Shown here one piece after another: positions 39,138 through 47,806 of a stretch of 48,239 nt of DNA. This DNA comes from an uncultured Eggerthellaceae bacterium (GTDB lineage Bacteria > Actinomycetota > Coriobacteriia > Coriobacteriales > Eggerthellaceae), in the NCBI GenBank assembly GCA_910577495.1, contig CAJTML010000004.1:1-48239 (forward strand), in the 5' to 3' direction. Under the pieces are notes generated by a model. The model ran no database searches. It had not been told where the DNA came from and saw only the letters and a list, made by a program, of their open reading frames with translations. The position numbers were made by a program, and so were the translations under genes. Each line of letters opens with the position of its first letter. Position 1 is the stretch's first letter.

Positions 39138-40100
39138 GTGGAGTTCGCTACCTATTATTTCACGCTGCTCGTCATGCTGGCTTCAGTACTGGCGGCAGCC
39201 ATCTGCTTCTCCGCTTACCTCGCATCACGAGCCCGCAGCCTCATCCTTGGCTTCGGAGGTTTTCTTTGCTATTTTGCGGATACAGCGCTCATGCTGCAAG
39301 ACTCTATTGCCACTGCAGTACTGGGCACCGCCACCGATCCAAGCTACTTGCTTGCACGCAGCGTAGCAACCGTCGTTATCGGGGATGCTTTTCTCACGTT
39401 TTTCTGGCTCCTCGTCTGCAACTTCATCGGAGAGCGCAAAACCGCTATAAAATGCGTTCCGCCACTACTGTTTTTGCTGATCAGCTTCGCGCTGCTCGCA
39501 AACGCGACCTCATTCGAAGGGCGCTTTTGGTTTTACTCGATGCGCATGTTCTATGTAGTATGGATCCTCGGCTACGCGTTCGTGCGCTACTTAACGTGCC
39601 ACGACAGCACCGAGCGGGTTCGCCTCGCACGGGGACGCGTCATCTTTGTTGTTGTGGCTGTACTGACCATTCTTGTAATTGCCGAGGACGTCCTTATGTT
39701 TCTCGTGCTGCGGGTTGACCAATGGGCGCTCGGCCCCATTGTTATTTCTGCCGAGCGTAACTATGCCGAAAACCTCTCCATGCTTGCTTGTTCGCTGCTC
39801 GCCATTTTCCATGCAGGTCGCTCACTCGCCCTTCGTTTTATTGAACCTCCCGCAGACGAAGACGAACTGAGAGCCTCACATATCGGCACCAACCTGGCAC
39901 TCTACAGCAATCGACACGGTCTAACTGATCGCGAACGAGAAGTACTACAACTCGTTCTGCAGGGCAAAGACAACCAAAATATTGCATCAGCTCTCACCGT
40001 TGCTCCCTCAACCGTCAAGGTATACGTGCATCGACTGCTCAAGAAAACTGAGTGCGAAAGCCGTCAAGCTCTTATCCAGGATTTCTGGAAGGGATTCTAA
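39138..40100 (+). CDS. Seven-helix membrane LuxR-family regulator
   Basis: 320 residues: about seven hydrophobic segments in residues 5-230, then a C-terminal LuxR-type helix-turn-helix (LTDREREVLQLVLQGKDNQNIASALTVAPSTVKVYVHRLLKKT) at about 258-303. It belongs to the membrane-bound LuxR proteins common in Coriobacteriia, thought to sense a ligand in the membrane or outside. The start is taken as GTG at 39138 because GAGGG lies 6 bases upstream; a TTG at 39114 is in frame but has no site. It is divergent from the permease-aminotransferase operon, its likely target. Confidence 0.87.
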   Translation: MEFATYYFTLLVMLASVLAAAICFSAYLASRARSLILGFGGFLCYFADTALMLQDSIATAVLGTATDPSYLLARSVATVVIGDAFLTFFWLLVCNFIGERKTAIKCVPPLLFLLISFALLANATSFEGRFWFYSMRMFYVVWILGYAFVRYLTCHDSTERVRLARGRVIFVVVAVLTILVIAEDVLMFLVLRVDQWALGPIVISAERNYAENLSMLACSLLAIFHAGRSLALRFIEPPADEDELRASHIGTNLALYSNRHGLTDREREVLQLVLQGKDNQNIASALTVAPSTVKVYVHRLLKKTECESRQALIQDFWKGF

Positions 40101-40199
40101 TCGGTTCTGCCAAAGGTGCCGGTTCGCTTTACTCCCTCCTCCTTGGAGCAACTTGTTACAGCAGTCCATCCAAAACGCGGTTTTTGCCCCTCCCTCTGG

Positions 40200-40208
40200 T
40201 GCTACAAT
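40200..40208 (+). promoter_or_regulatory. Extended -10 promoter of the GNAT gene
   Basis: TGCTACAAT matches an extended -10 (TGnTATAAT) 45 bases before the acetyltransferase start; no good -35 is visible, as is common for extended -10 promoters. Confidence 0.4.
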
Positions 40209-40253
40209 AGATGACCTAGATACTCATTACTATCTCAGAAGGAAGGGGCACGT

Positions 40254-40775
40254 ATGTCAGTAAGCTTTGAACCGGTTACCCGACAAGACGAGATTGAGGA
40301 TCTGGCCGCAATGGCAAATGCCATTTGGCACGAATATTGGCCTGCACTGATTGGCGAAGCGCAGACCGATTACATGGTCGATAACTTCCAGAGCCTTGAA
40401 GCGTTTGTTCGCGATATGAGTGAAAACACCTACGAATATTGGTTCTTGGTAGACGATGCCGGCAACCGCGTTGGCTACACGGGCGGCCATGTAGAACCCG
40501 AAACCAACCGTTTCTTCATTTCCAAGATTTATCTGCTCTCAGACGCACGCGGCAAAGGATATGCCCGCGACACCATCAACTTCTATGACACGCTCTGCAA
40601 AAACCGCGGGCTGGGCGCCATGTATCTGACTGTCAATAAGCACAACGAACTGGGCGTTCGCGCTTACAACGGCACTGGCTTTGAAGTGATTGATGCCGTG
40701 GAAACCGATATTGGCGAAGGCTTCATCATGGACGACTACATCATGGAGCGTCCCGTAGCTACACCTGAAGCATAA
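40254..40775 (+). CDS. GNAT-family N-acetyltransferase
   Basis: 173 residues with the acetyl-CoA-binding pyrophosphate loop in LLSDARGKGYARDTINFY (about 95-112) and later YLTVNKHNELGVRAYNGTGFEVIDA, the usual motif B with the Tyr general-acid position. AGGAAGGGG precedes the ATG. It stands alone and is convergent with dxs, 17 bases apart. The substrate is unknown; small-molecule detoxification or protein N-acetylation are both possible. Confidence 0.87.
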   Translation: MSVSFEPVTRQDEIEDLAAMANAIWHEYWPALIGEAQTDYMVDNFQSLEAFVRDMSENTYEYWFLVDDAGNRVGYTGGHVEPETNRFFISKIYLLSDARGKGYARDTINFYDTLCKNRGLGAMYLTVNKHNELGVRAYNGTGFEVIDAVETDIGEGFIMDDYIMERPVATPEA

Positions 40776-40792
40776 GTTGTAAGCTTCGCGAT

Positions 40793-42688
40793 TTAACCTT
40801 TGCGAAGTTCTTCAAGGCGCGCTTGCACGGCTTTCGCAATGCTTTTGCCATCAAGCTCAAGCTCATCTAACAGCTTTGCGGGTGCGCCTTGCTGCACAAA
40901 CGTGTCGTCAATTCCGAGCACGAGCGTGGGAGCAGCAACGCCCATCTTGGCCATTTCGCCCAACACACCTTCACCAGCGCCACCGTCAACAACGCCGCCT
41001 TCTACCGTCACCACCAGCGGCAACTCTGCTGCCGCTTTAATGGCGGCCACGTCAAGCGGCTTCACCCAGCGCATGTCAACAACGCGCGCTTCAATACCGC
41101 GCAGCGACAAAATCTCCGCCGCGTCCTCAGCCTTAGACACCATGCGGCCAAATGCCAAAATGGCCACATCGGCGCCATCGCGAACCATGCGCGATACGCC
41201 CTCTTCCAAAACGAGAGGCTCATCGGGCACCGGCACACCTTCAGCTTCTCCGCGCGGATAGCGAATGGCGAACGGTCCGCCCAGCTCAAGGGCGGTATGG
41301 AGCGCGTTAACCAGCTCAGCCTCATTTGAAGGCGTCAGCACACGCATGTGCGGAACCATACGGGTATACACCAGGTCAAACATGCCATGGTGCGTCGGGC
41401 CATCTTCGCCCACTACCCCGGCACGATCAATGGCGAAAATCACATCAAGATCAGGCAGTGCGCAGTTGATGATCATCTGGTCAATTGCACGCTGCAAGAA
41501 GGTTGAATACATGGCCACAACCGGCTTCATGCCGCCAAACGCAAGGCCAGCAGCCGAGGCCACGCCATGCTCTTCGGCAATGCCTACATCAATAAACCGC
41601 TCAGGGAATCTTTGGGCGAACTGGTCAAGGCCAGTGCCGCCTTTCATGGCAGCAGTCAGTGCCACAATGCGCGAGTCCTTCGCCGCCTCAGCCACCAACG
41701 CTTCACCAAAAACGCTTGTGTAGGTGGGAGCAGTTGCTGGCTTTTTCTTTGCCTGACCAGTAGCGATATCAAACGGGCCGATGCCGTGGAACTTCTCGGG
41801 GTTTTGCACGGCCGGCGCATATCCGGCACCCTTCTTGGTCACGACATGCACGAGCGCCGGAACGCCCGCGTCCAGCACCACCGAAAGCGTCTCTTTGAGC
41901 AAACCAATATCGTGGCCATCAATGGGAGCCGTGCACATGATTCCCAACTGCTCGAAGAGCATGGTGTGCGGAATGGCCATGTGCTTGACTGAATCTTTCA
42001 TGTTGCGGCCAAAGTTGGCAAGCGCATTACCAAACGGACCGGAGCTCTCCAGGCACTCCTGGAACGTGTCGCGCGCAGTGCGATACTGCGTTGAAGCACG
42101 CATGTAACCCAAATGCTTCATGAGCGCACCGACGTTGCGCGAGATGGACATCTCGTTGTCGTTCAAGATGATTACCATGGGCGTTTGCGACTGCCCAATT
42201 TGATTGAGCGCCTCAAATGCCATGCCGCCCGAAAGCGCGGCGTCTCCGATGATGGCGACAATCTTTTCGGTGCCATGGCGCATGTCGCGCGCCTCAGCAA
42301 GACCCATCGCAATAGAAAGCGAGTCCGACGCATGACCCGACGGATGCACATCATGAGGACTCTCTTCGGGCTTGGGAAAACCTGAGAGGCCGCCATAGGT
42401 ACGCAGCGTCTCAAAGTCATCCAAACGCCCCGTAATAAGCTTGTGTGCATAGGACTGATGCCCCACGTCAAAGACGAGCTTGTCAGTGGGCGAATCAATG
42501 AGCGAATGCACCGCCAAAATAATCTCAACAGCGCCCAGCGAAGAAGCCACGTGACCTCCGGTTTCAGAGGTAACCGTGATTATCTCCTCGCGAATTTCTT
42601 GTGCCAAAATGCTCAGCTCTTCGTCGGTTAACACCTTCAAATCAGCTGGAGATGTAATTACATCAAGAATACGCTGTTGATCTTTCAT
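40793..42688 (-). CDS. dxs: 1-deoxy-D-xylulose-5-phosphate synthase
   Basis: Thiamine-diphosphate enzyme that condenses pyruvate and glyceraldehyde-3-phosphate, starting the non-mevalonate isoprenoid route. 631 residues. Features: VFDVGHQSYAHKLITGR, the ThDP motif GDAALSGGMAFEALN...LNDNEMSIS, the active-site region DIGIAEEHGVASAAGLA, and the transketolase-type VGEDGPTHHGMFD. It starts 2 bases after the xseB stop and is last in the six-gene run. Confidence 0.96.
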   Translation of the reverse strand: MKDQQRILDVITSPADLKVLTDEELSILAQEIREEIITVTSETGGHVASSLGAVEIILAVHSLIDSPTDKLVFDVGHQSYAHKLITGRLDDFETLRTYGGLSGFPKPEESPHDVHPSGHASDSLSIAMGLAEARDMRHGTEKIVAIIGDAALSGGMAFEALNQIGQSQTPMVIILNDNEMSISRNVGALMKHLGYMRASTQYRTARDTFQECLESSGPFGNALANFGRNMKDSVKHMAIPHTMLFEQLGIMCTAPIDGHDIGLLKETLSVVLDAGVPALVHVVTKKGAGYAPAVQNPEKFHGIGPFDIATGQAKKKPATAPTYTSVFGEALVAEAAKDSRIVALTAAMKGGTGLDQFAQRFPERFIDVGIAEEHGVASAAGLAFGGMKPVVAMYSTFLQRAIDQMIINCALPDLDVIFAIDRAGVVGEDGPTHHGMFDLVYTRMVPHMRVLTPSNEAELVNALHTALELGGPFAIRYPRGEAEGVPVPDEPLVLEEGVSRMVRDGADVAILAFGRMVSKAEDAAEILSLRGIEARVVDMRWVKPLDVAAIKAAAELPLVVTVEGGVVDGGAGEGVLGEMAKMGVAAPTLVLGIDDTFVQQGAPAKLLDELELDGKSIAKAVQARLEELRKG

Positions 42689-42689
42689 A

Positions 42690-43004
42690 TTACTGACCTT
42701 CGTTTGAAGTGGTCACATCAGATGAAGTGGGTTCTGGCGAAGTGGCCTGTTCGCTCTCGGCAACCGCATCAGGTGCAGCCACCTCGTCGGTTGCTGACGC
42801 CTCATCAAGTTCGGCACTATCGGCCTCGGCAATATCTTCTTCCAACAGATCCGTTGCGCGAAGCCCTAAGGCCACCGCCTCTTCATAGAGCGTTAACGCA
42901 TCATCAAGCGGTAGCGTTTCATCAGCTACCGCTTCAACAATTTCATCAAGCCGAGATTTGAGCGACTCGAAGTTATCGTAGGTCTCAGTTGTCTCATTCG
43001 CCAT
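42690..43004 (-). CDS. xseB: Exodeoxyribonuclease VII small subunit
   Basis: 104 residues. The N-terminal 60 match XseB (YDNFESLKSRLDEIVEAVADETLPLDDALTLYEEAVALG), a coiled-coil that binds XseA. The C-terminal 40 are a Glu/Ala/Ser-rich acidic tail not needed by the family. Its ATG lies inside the end of nusB (11-base overlap) with AGGGGATC upstream. No xseA gene is in the window, although it is often adjacent. Confidence 0.88.
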   Translation of the reverse strand: MANETTETYDNFESLKSRLDEIVEAVADETLPLDDALTLYEEAVALGLRATDLLEEDIAEADSAELDEASATDEVAAPDAVAESEQATSPEPTSSDVTTSNEGQ

Positions 43005-43428
43005 CTTGATCCCCTGATAACTCTTGAGAGATACGCCCTAAGATGCCGTTCACAAAGCGCGGAGATTCATCTTCTGCGCCAAAATCCTTCGCCAGCTCAA
43101 CCGCCTCATTAATAGCAACCGAAACCGGTACATCATCCACAAACATCATCTCAAAGACCGCCAAACGCAAAATGGAGCGGTCAATGATAGGCATGCGCGA
43201 CAGCGACCAGTTCTCAGAGGTGGTCGTGAGGTGCTTATCAATTGCCACCTGGTGAGATTCGCATCCGCGAATGAGCATCATAGCGTAATCGCTCAGCTCA
43301 TCAATCTCGGGGAGTACCTGTCCGCTTTCTGCCAGCTTCGTCGGCGACTCACCGCAAATCTCACCGGTGTATAAAACTTGTAAAGCGCTGCGACGAGCGC
43401 GCGTTCTTTCGTGGCGTTTTGTTGCCAT
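42994..43428 (-). CDS. nusB: Transcription antitermination factor NusB
   Basis: 144 residues, all-helical. Family landmarks: RARRSALQVLYTGEICG at the N-terminus, WSLSRMPIIDRSILRLAVFEM, and VAINEAVELAKDFGAEDESPRFVNGILGRI at the C-terminus. It binds boxA RNA with NusE for rRNA antitermination. It sits between asp23 and xseB as in many Gram-positive genomes. Confidence 0.95.
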   Translation of the reverse strand: MATKRHERTRARRSALQVLYTGEICGESPTKLAESGQVLPEIDELSDYAMMLIRGCESHQVAIDKHLTTTSENWSLSRMPIIDRSILRLAVFEMMFVDDVPVSVAINEAVELAKDFGAEDESPRFVNGILGRISQELSGDQDGE

Positions 43429-43452
43429 AACGTCCCTTTTTACCCTTGTTTC

Positions 43453-43800
43453 CTAGCGGGCGAACTGAATTGCGTCGATATACACGTCAACTGCGTTAAC
43501 ATCCACGCCAACCTGGCTTTTTACCGCATCAGCGATGGCCTTGCGAATGTTGGCGGCAATGTCGGGCAGCGCATAACCATACAGCACTTCCACGCGCACT
43601 GAAATGTTGAGCTTGCTATCTTCGTCAACGCTTACCTCAACACCTTGCGCTGAAGGCTTTGAGCCAAGCACCGTGCGAATGGGGTTTGCCGAGGTTGAGC
43701 CAACCGCAGCAACACCTTCTACCTCATTGGTTGCCAACGAGACAATGGTCTCAACAACGCCAGGAGCAACCGCCATGCCGTCAAAATTCAGTTCACTCAT
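43453..43800 (-). CDS. Asp23/Gls24 family envelope-stress protein
   Basis: 115 residues with the Asp23 fold: VAPGVVETIVSLATNEVEGVAAVG, then VEVSVDEDSKLNISVRVEVLYGYALPDIAANIRKAIADAV, ending VDVNAVDVYIDAI. This matches YqhY, which lies next to accC in Bacillus and is linked to acetyl-CoA carboxylase control there. The ATG at 43798-43800 overlaps the accC stop (ATGA), so translation is coupled; a longer start would sit inside accC. Confidence 0.9.
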   Translation of the reverse strand: MSELNFDGMAVAPGVVETIVSLATNEVEGVAAVGSTSANPIRTVLGSKPSAQGVEVSVDEDSKLNISVRVEVLYGYALPDIAANIRKAIADAVKSQVGVDVNAVDVYIDAIQFAR

Positions 43801-45149
43801 AGTACGTCTCCCATCTGGGTTTCGATAAAGTCTGTTCGAGCATCTCCTGAACAAAATACCGCATTTTCAAGCACACGACGGTGGAATGGGATAGTTGTTG
43901 CAATACCTTCAATAATAAATTCATCTAACGCGCGCTTTCCGCGTGCAATAGCTTCGTCTCGGTCTTGGCCATGAACGATAACCTTCGCCACCAACGAATC
44001 GTAATACGGCGAAATCTTTGAACCCGAGCGAATGTAGCTTTCCACGCGAACGCCTGGTCCTGCCGGCGGCTCAAAACGCGTAATGGTGCCCGGGCACGGA
44101 CGGAAACCATGCTCTGGGTCTTCAGCGTTAATGCGGAACTCAATAGCATGACCTGCTGGCGTAAACGGTGCACGATCAGCGCAGCTCATTGGCTCACCTG
44201 AAGCAATGCGCAGCTGCTCTTTGATGATGTCGGTGCCGGTGATTTCCTCGGTTACGGGATGCTCTACCTGCACGCGCGTGTTCATCTCCATAAAGTAGAA
44301 CTTGCCATCCGAATCCAGCAAAAACTCAATGGTACCCGCGTTTTTGTAATCAACCGCGCGCACTGCCTTAATGGCAGCCACGCCCATCGCGCGACGCAGC
44401 TCATCAGTCAGCGCAGGAGACGGAGCCTCCTCAATGAGCTTTTGGTGACGACGCTGAATTGAGCAGTCACGCTCACACAGCGCAATGTTGTTGCCGAAGT
44501 TGTCAGCTAACACCTGCACCTCAACGTGGCGCGGACGCAACACCAGTTTCTCCAGGTAAACGCCGTCATTACCAAACGCAGCGCCCGCTTCGGTGCGGGC
44601 TGCCTGGTACTGAGACTCAAGCTCTTCGGGTGCGTGAACCTCACGCATACCCTTGCCGCCACCGCCAGCGGTTGCCTTAATGAGCACCGGATAACCCACT
44701 GAATCGGCGAATGCTTTCGCCTCTTCAGCAGTATCAATGCACCCGTCCGAACCCGGAACCGTCGGAACACCACAGGCCTTCATAGTCTCTCGAGCTGACG
44801 ACTTATCACCCATGCGCTCAATACACTCAGGTGCCGGGCCAATAAAGACCAGGTCGTTTTCTTCGCACAGACGTGCGAAGTCAGCGTTTTCAGCCAGAAA
44901 GCCGTAGCCCGGGTGAATTGCTTCAGCGCCGGTGTTTTTCGCAGCCTCAATAATGTTGCCCATTACCAGGTAGCTTTTGTTTGCTTGCGCAGGTCCGATG
45001 CAGACTGCCTCATCAGCGTAGTGCACCGGATAAGTGTCAGCATCCTCGGTTGAATAAACCGCAACCGTCTTAACACCCAACTCCTTGCACGCACGCATGA
45101 TGCGCAGCGCAACTTCACCTCTGTTTGCAACGAGAATTTTGTTAAACAT
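43797..45149 (-). CDS. accC: Biotin carboxylase subunit
   Basis: ATP-dependent carboxylation of biotin on a carrier protein. 450 residues: N-terminal FNKILVANRGEVALRIMRACKELG, ATP-grasp glycine loop KATAGGGGKGMR, and catalytic FYFMEMNTRVQVEHPVTEEITG. Its start overlaps the upstream stop (TAATG). The partner carrier is almost certainly the biotinyl domain of the upstream protein. It could serve acetyl-CoA carboxylase, a split pyruvate carboxylase, or both; accA/accD are not in the window. Confidence 0.95.
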   Translation of the reverse strand: MFNKILVANRGEVALRIMRACKELGVKTVAVYSTEDADTYPVHYADEAVCIGPAQANKSYLVMGNIIEAAKNTGAEAIHPGYGFLAENADFARLCEENDLVFIGPAPECIERMGDKSSARETMKACGVPTVPGSDGCIDTAEEAKAFADSVGYPVLIKATAGGGGKGMREVHAPEELESQYQAARTEAGAAFGNDGVYLEKLVLRPRHVEVQVLADNFGNNIALCERDCSIQRRHQKLIEEAPSPALTDELRRAMGVAAIKAVRAVDYKNAGTIEFLLDSDGKFYFMEMNTRVQVEHPVTEEITGTDIIKEQLRIASGEPMSCADRAPFTPAGHAIEFRINAEDPEHGFRPCPGTITRFEPPAGPGVRVESYIRSGSKISPYYDSLVAKVIVHGQDRDEAIARGKRALDEFIIEGIATTIPFHRRVLENAVFCSGDARTDFIETQMGDVL

Positions 45150-47035
45150 TATGCCGTCTCCGGAGCCGGTGCCGGTGCGCCATGAGGCTCAATGTAGAAG
45201 AGCACGGTGCCAAACTCAACCGGCGTTGCGTCCTCAAGGCAAACCTCGCGAACGGTACCCATCTCTTCAGCCGTGATCTCGTTCATGAGCTTCATTGCCT
45301 CAACAATGCACAGCGTCTGGTTGGCGGCAACTTCGTCTCCTACCTTCACAAACGGCGGCTCGCCCGGAGCCGGTGACGTGTAGAACGTACCCACCATCGG
45401 CGCCGTTACGGCATACCAGTTTGCCGGACGATCACTTGCCGGAGCTTCTGCAGGTGCTGCCACAGCAGCAGGTGCTGCAACCGCAGCAACCGGAGCAGCC
45501 GGAGCTACTGCAGCAGGGACTGCCTCGCTCGTGCCAGGCATACGAACTGCAATACGCATACCCTCTTCTTCAACTACAATCTCGCCAACACCACTTTCTT
45601 CGGCGACGCGAACCAATTCGCGAATCTGATTGATGTCCACGTAATCGTCCTCCTTGACGCTGCTTGACTCCTGCTCCATCAGGAAGTCAACCGTTTCTGA
45701 CGTGCGATGCTTGCTTAAGAACGTACGCGCCTCATTCGGGAACAGCGCATACATCAATACGTCTTCTTCACTTTGAGCCAAGTCGCCAATCTCTTCAGCA
45801 ACTTGATCATAGGTGGTGGTTACCAATGAACCGGGCGCCACATCCGGCGGCAGCATCTGAGAGTTGCCGACCACCTTCGCCACGATTTCTTTATCCATGC
45901 GACCAGGCGCTTTGCCGTAGTAACCGCAGATGTAGTCCTTCATCTCTTTGGACACTACGCTCCAGCGCTTACCGGTCAGCACGTTAAATACTGCTTGCGT
46001 GCCGACAATCTGCGACAGCGGTGTAACCAGCGGCGGGTAACCTACCTCTGCGCGCACCTTCGGGATCTCACGCATAACCTCAGGGAGGCGATCGCGTGCA
46101 TTTTGCACTTCAAGCTGCGAGATTAGGTTTGACATCATGCCGCCAGGAACCTGGTGCGAGTACACCTGCATGTGGATGAGCGAGGACACGCCGCGCTTGT
46201 AGTGGCCACGCTTGCGCATCTCTTCCCAGTATTCAGCAATCTCGAAGAGCAGATCCAGGTCAAGGCCGGTATCGTAGCGGCTCTCTTGCAGCGCAGCTAC
46301 GATCATCTCAACAGCCGGGTGCGAGTTACCAAATGCCAGCGGTGCTGAGGCGGTGTCTGCAATGGACGCGCCTGCTTCGGCAGCCTTCAAGATGTTCGCC
46401 GGAGCCATACCGCCAACATAGTGGCAGTGGATGTGCACGGGCAAACCAATTTCAGCGTTGAACGCTTTCACCATGCGCTCGGTGCGATACGGCGTCAACA
46501 TACCCGCCATGTCCTTGATGCAGATGGAGTCAGCGCCTAGATCTTTGAGCTGCTGGCCGTATTCCAAGAAGCTATCAAGGGTGTGTACCGGCGACATCGT
46601 GTATGAGATTGCGCCTTCGAAATGTCCGCCACATTCGCGAATAGCCTCAGCATTATCCACCACATTGCGGATGTCGTTCAGTGCGTCAAAAACACGGAAC
46701 ACATGCACGCCATTGCGCTTAGCCGCCTTGATGAAGCGGTTGCAGATGTCGCGAGAATAATGCTTGTAGCCAACGAGGTTTTGTCCACGCGAGAGCATTG
46801 CAAGCGGAGTGTTGGGAGTTTGAGCCTTGATAGAACGCAGGCGTTCCCAGGGGTTTTCGTCCAAGAAGCGCAGACACGTGTCGAACGTGGCGCCGCCCCA
46901 GGCCTCAATTGCCCAATATCCGACGCGATCCATTTTTGGCAGGATTGGCAGCATGTCTCCCACCTGCATGCGCGTTGCCCACAGGCTTTGCTGTCCGTCG
47001 CGGATGGTGGTATCCATGATTTGAAGTCTTGGCAT
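45149..47035 (-). CDS. Carboxyltransferase (PycB/OadA type) fused to AccB-like biotin carrier
   Basis: 628 residues. Residues 1 to about 455 are the TIM-barrel carboxyltransferase of pyruvate carboxylase subunit B or oxaloacetate decarboxylase alpha: MDTTIRDGQQSLWATRM, metal-binding HIHCHYVGGM, catalytic Lys in SICIKDMAG, and the conserved NLISQLE region. From about 464 the sequence looks like a whole AccB: an N-terminal DINQIRELVRVAEESGVGEIVVEE, an Ala/Pro linker (about 499-537), and a biotinyl domain with WYAVTAPMVGTFYTSPAPGE and biotin Lys582 in EAMKLMNE. It precedes accC in the place where accB stands in Bacillus. A strong ribosome site AAAGGAGGTG starts the operon. No OadB/OadG is near, which favours a split pyruvate carboxylase. 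Confidence 0.9.
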   Translation of the reverse strand: MPRLQIMDTTIRDGQQSLWATRMQVGDMLPILPKMDRVGYWAIEAWGGATFDTCLRFLDENPWERLRSIKAQTPNTPLAMLSRGQNLVGYKHYSRDICNRFIKAAKRNGVHVFRVFDALNDIRNVVDNAEAIRECGGHFEGAISYTMSPVHTLDSFLEYGQQLKDLGADSICIKDMAGMLTPYRTERMVKAFNAEIGLPVHIHCHYVGGMAPANILKAAEAGASIADTASAPLAFGNSHPAVEMIVAALQESRYDTGLDLDLLFEIAEYWEEMRKRGHYKRGVSSLIHMQVYSHQVPGGMMSNLISQLEVQNARDRLPEVMREIPKVRAEVGYPPLVTPLSQIVGTQAVFNVLTGKRWSVVSKEMKDYICGYYGKAPGRMDKEIVAKVVGNSQMLPPDVAPGSLVTTTYDQVAEEIGDLAQSEEDVLMYALFPNEARTFLSKHRTSETVDFLMEQESSSVKEDDYVDINQIRELVRVAEESGVGEIVVEEEGMRIAVRMPGTSEAVPAAVAPAAPVAAVAAPAAVAAPAEAPASDRPANWYAVTAPMVGTFYTSPAPGEPPFVKVGDEVAANQTLCIVEAMKLMNEITAEEMGTVREVCLEDATPVEFGTVLFYIEPHGAPAPAPETA

Positions 47036-47101
47036 GAACTCACACCTCCTTTTCTGCTGTTCGATACGTCAAAGAACCAAGTAATTACACTTGAATCCAA
47101 A

Positions 47102-47138
47102 ATTATAAACAAATGCAGATGCCTCGGTTGCGCGCAAC
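47102..47138 (-). promoter_or_regulatory. Promoter/operator region of the carboxylase-dxs operon
   Basis: A consensus TATAAT lies at 47102-47107 on the minus strand, and a perfect 12-bp palindrome GTTGCGCGCAAC at 47127-47138 covers the -35 zone, where no good -35 exists. An activator or repressor site is likely. The rest of the gap to 47327 is AT-rich with no gene. Confidence 0.45.
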
Positions 47139-47327
47139 GCCATTTCGCCGAGCAGTGCAACGCGTAAGCAGGCAGACGGCAAAGGATTTTTTCTTTTCCA
47201 CAAACCCGTTTAAGCTGTGCAGGAAACTCTATTTGAGTTGGTCATATTTGCTATATTTTCCCACTTAATCAGCAGTTTTGCTCGCGATTGTAGCTTGCTG
47301 ACTACAGGATAGATTTACGACAAGCAT

Positions 47328-47681
47328 ATGCTTGATTGCATGACCTCAATACGACATATCTCGAAAAAGAAAGCACTTATGCTGCAGCAAGACCCGCTTT
47401 TGCAGCAGCTCTGCATTGCATTTGGATATGCCGTTCGTACAGAGCGCGAGCACCAAAACATTTCTCAACAGCAACTCGGCCACATGATTGGGTCGGGACA
47501 CGCGCGCATTAGCGATATTGAAGGCGGCTTGGTTGCGTGCAGCCTTGAGGAGGTCGTACGACTGTGCCGTGCGCTTGACGTCAATCCATCTAAGCTGCTT
47601 GCGTTTGAGCAGTGCACGCTTGAGGCATGCCCCGAGCCCGAGCCGAAACACGTGTTCCTAAGCCAACACCATCGCCCCTAG
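47328..47681 (+). CDS. Small XRE-family DNA-binding protein
   Basis: 117 residues. A Cro/CI helix-turn-helix (RTEREHQNISQQQLGHMIGSGHARISDIEGGLVACSLEEVVRLCRALDV) occupies about residues 37-85, with short tails on both sides. It is transcribed divergently from the carboxylase operon and convergently with efp, so it may regulate the former. No clear ribosome site marks the start; ATGs at 47340 and 47379 are alternatives. Confidence 0.72.
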   Translation: MLDCMTSIRHISKKKALMLQQDPLLQQLCIAFGYAVRTEREHQNISQQQLGHMIGSGHARISDIEGGLVACSLEEVVRLCRALDVNPSKLLAFEQCTLEACPEPEPKHVFLSQHHRP

Positions 47682-47705
47682 GGGTTTCGCCGCTCCCCTA
47701 CGTAC

Positions 47706-47737
47706 AAAAAAGGACGCCAACGAGTGATTGGCGTCCT
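47706..47737 (-). terminator. Rho-independent terminator of efp
   Basis: Minus-strand 10-bp perfect stem AGGACGCCAA/TTGGCGTCCT (47728-47737 with 47711-47720) is followed by TTTTTT. It ends the efp transcript about 70 bases after the stop; a second weak stem (47758-47787) lies between. Confidence 0.88.
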
Positions 47738-47806
47738 CATCATGCGAATGCACGTATGCTCATGTGCGCGTGTGTGCACCCATGAGCGCGATAGCTGGCC
47801 GTGAAG

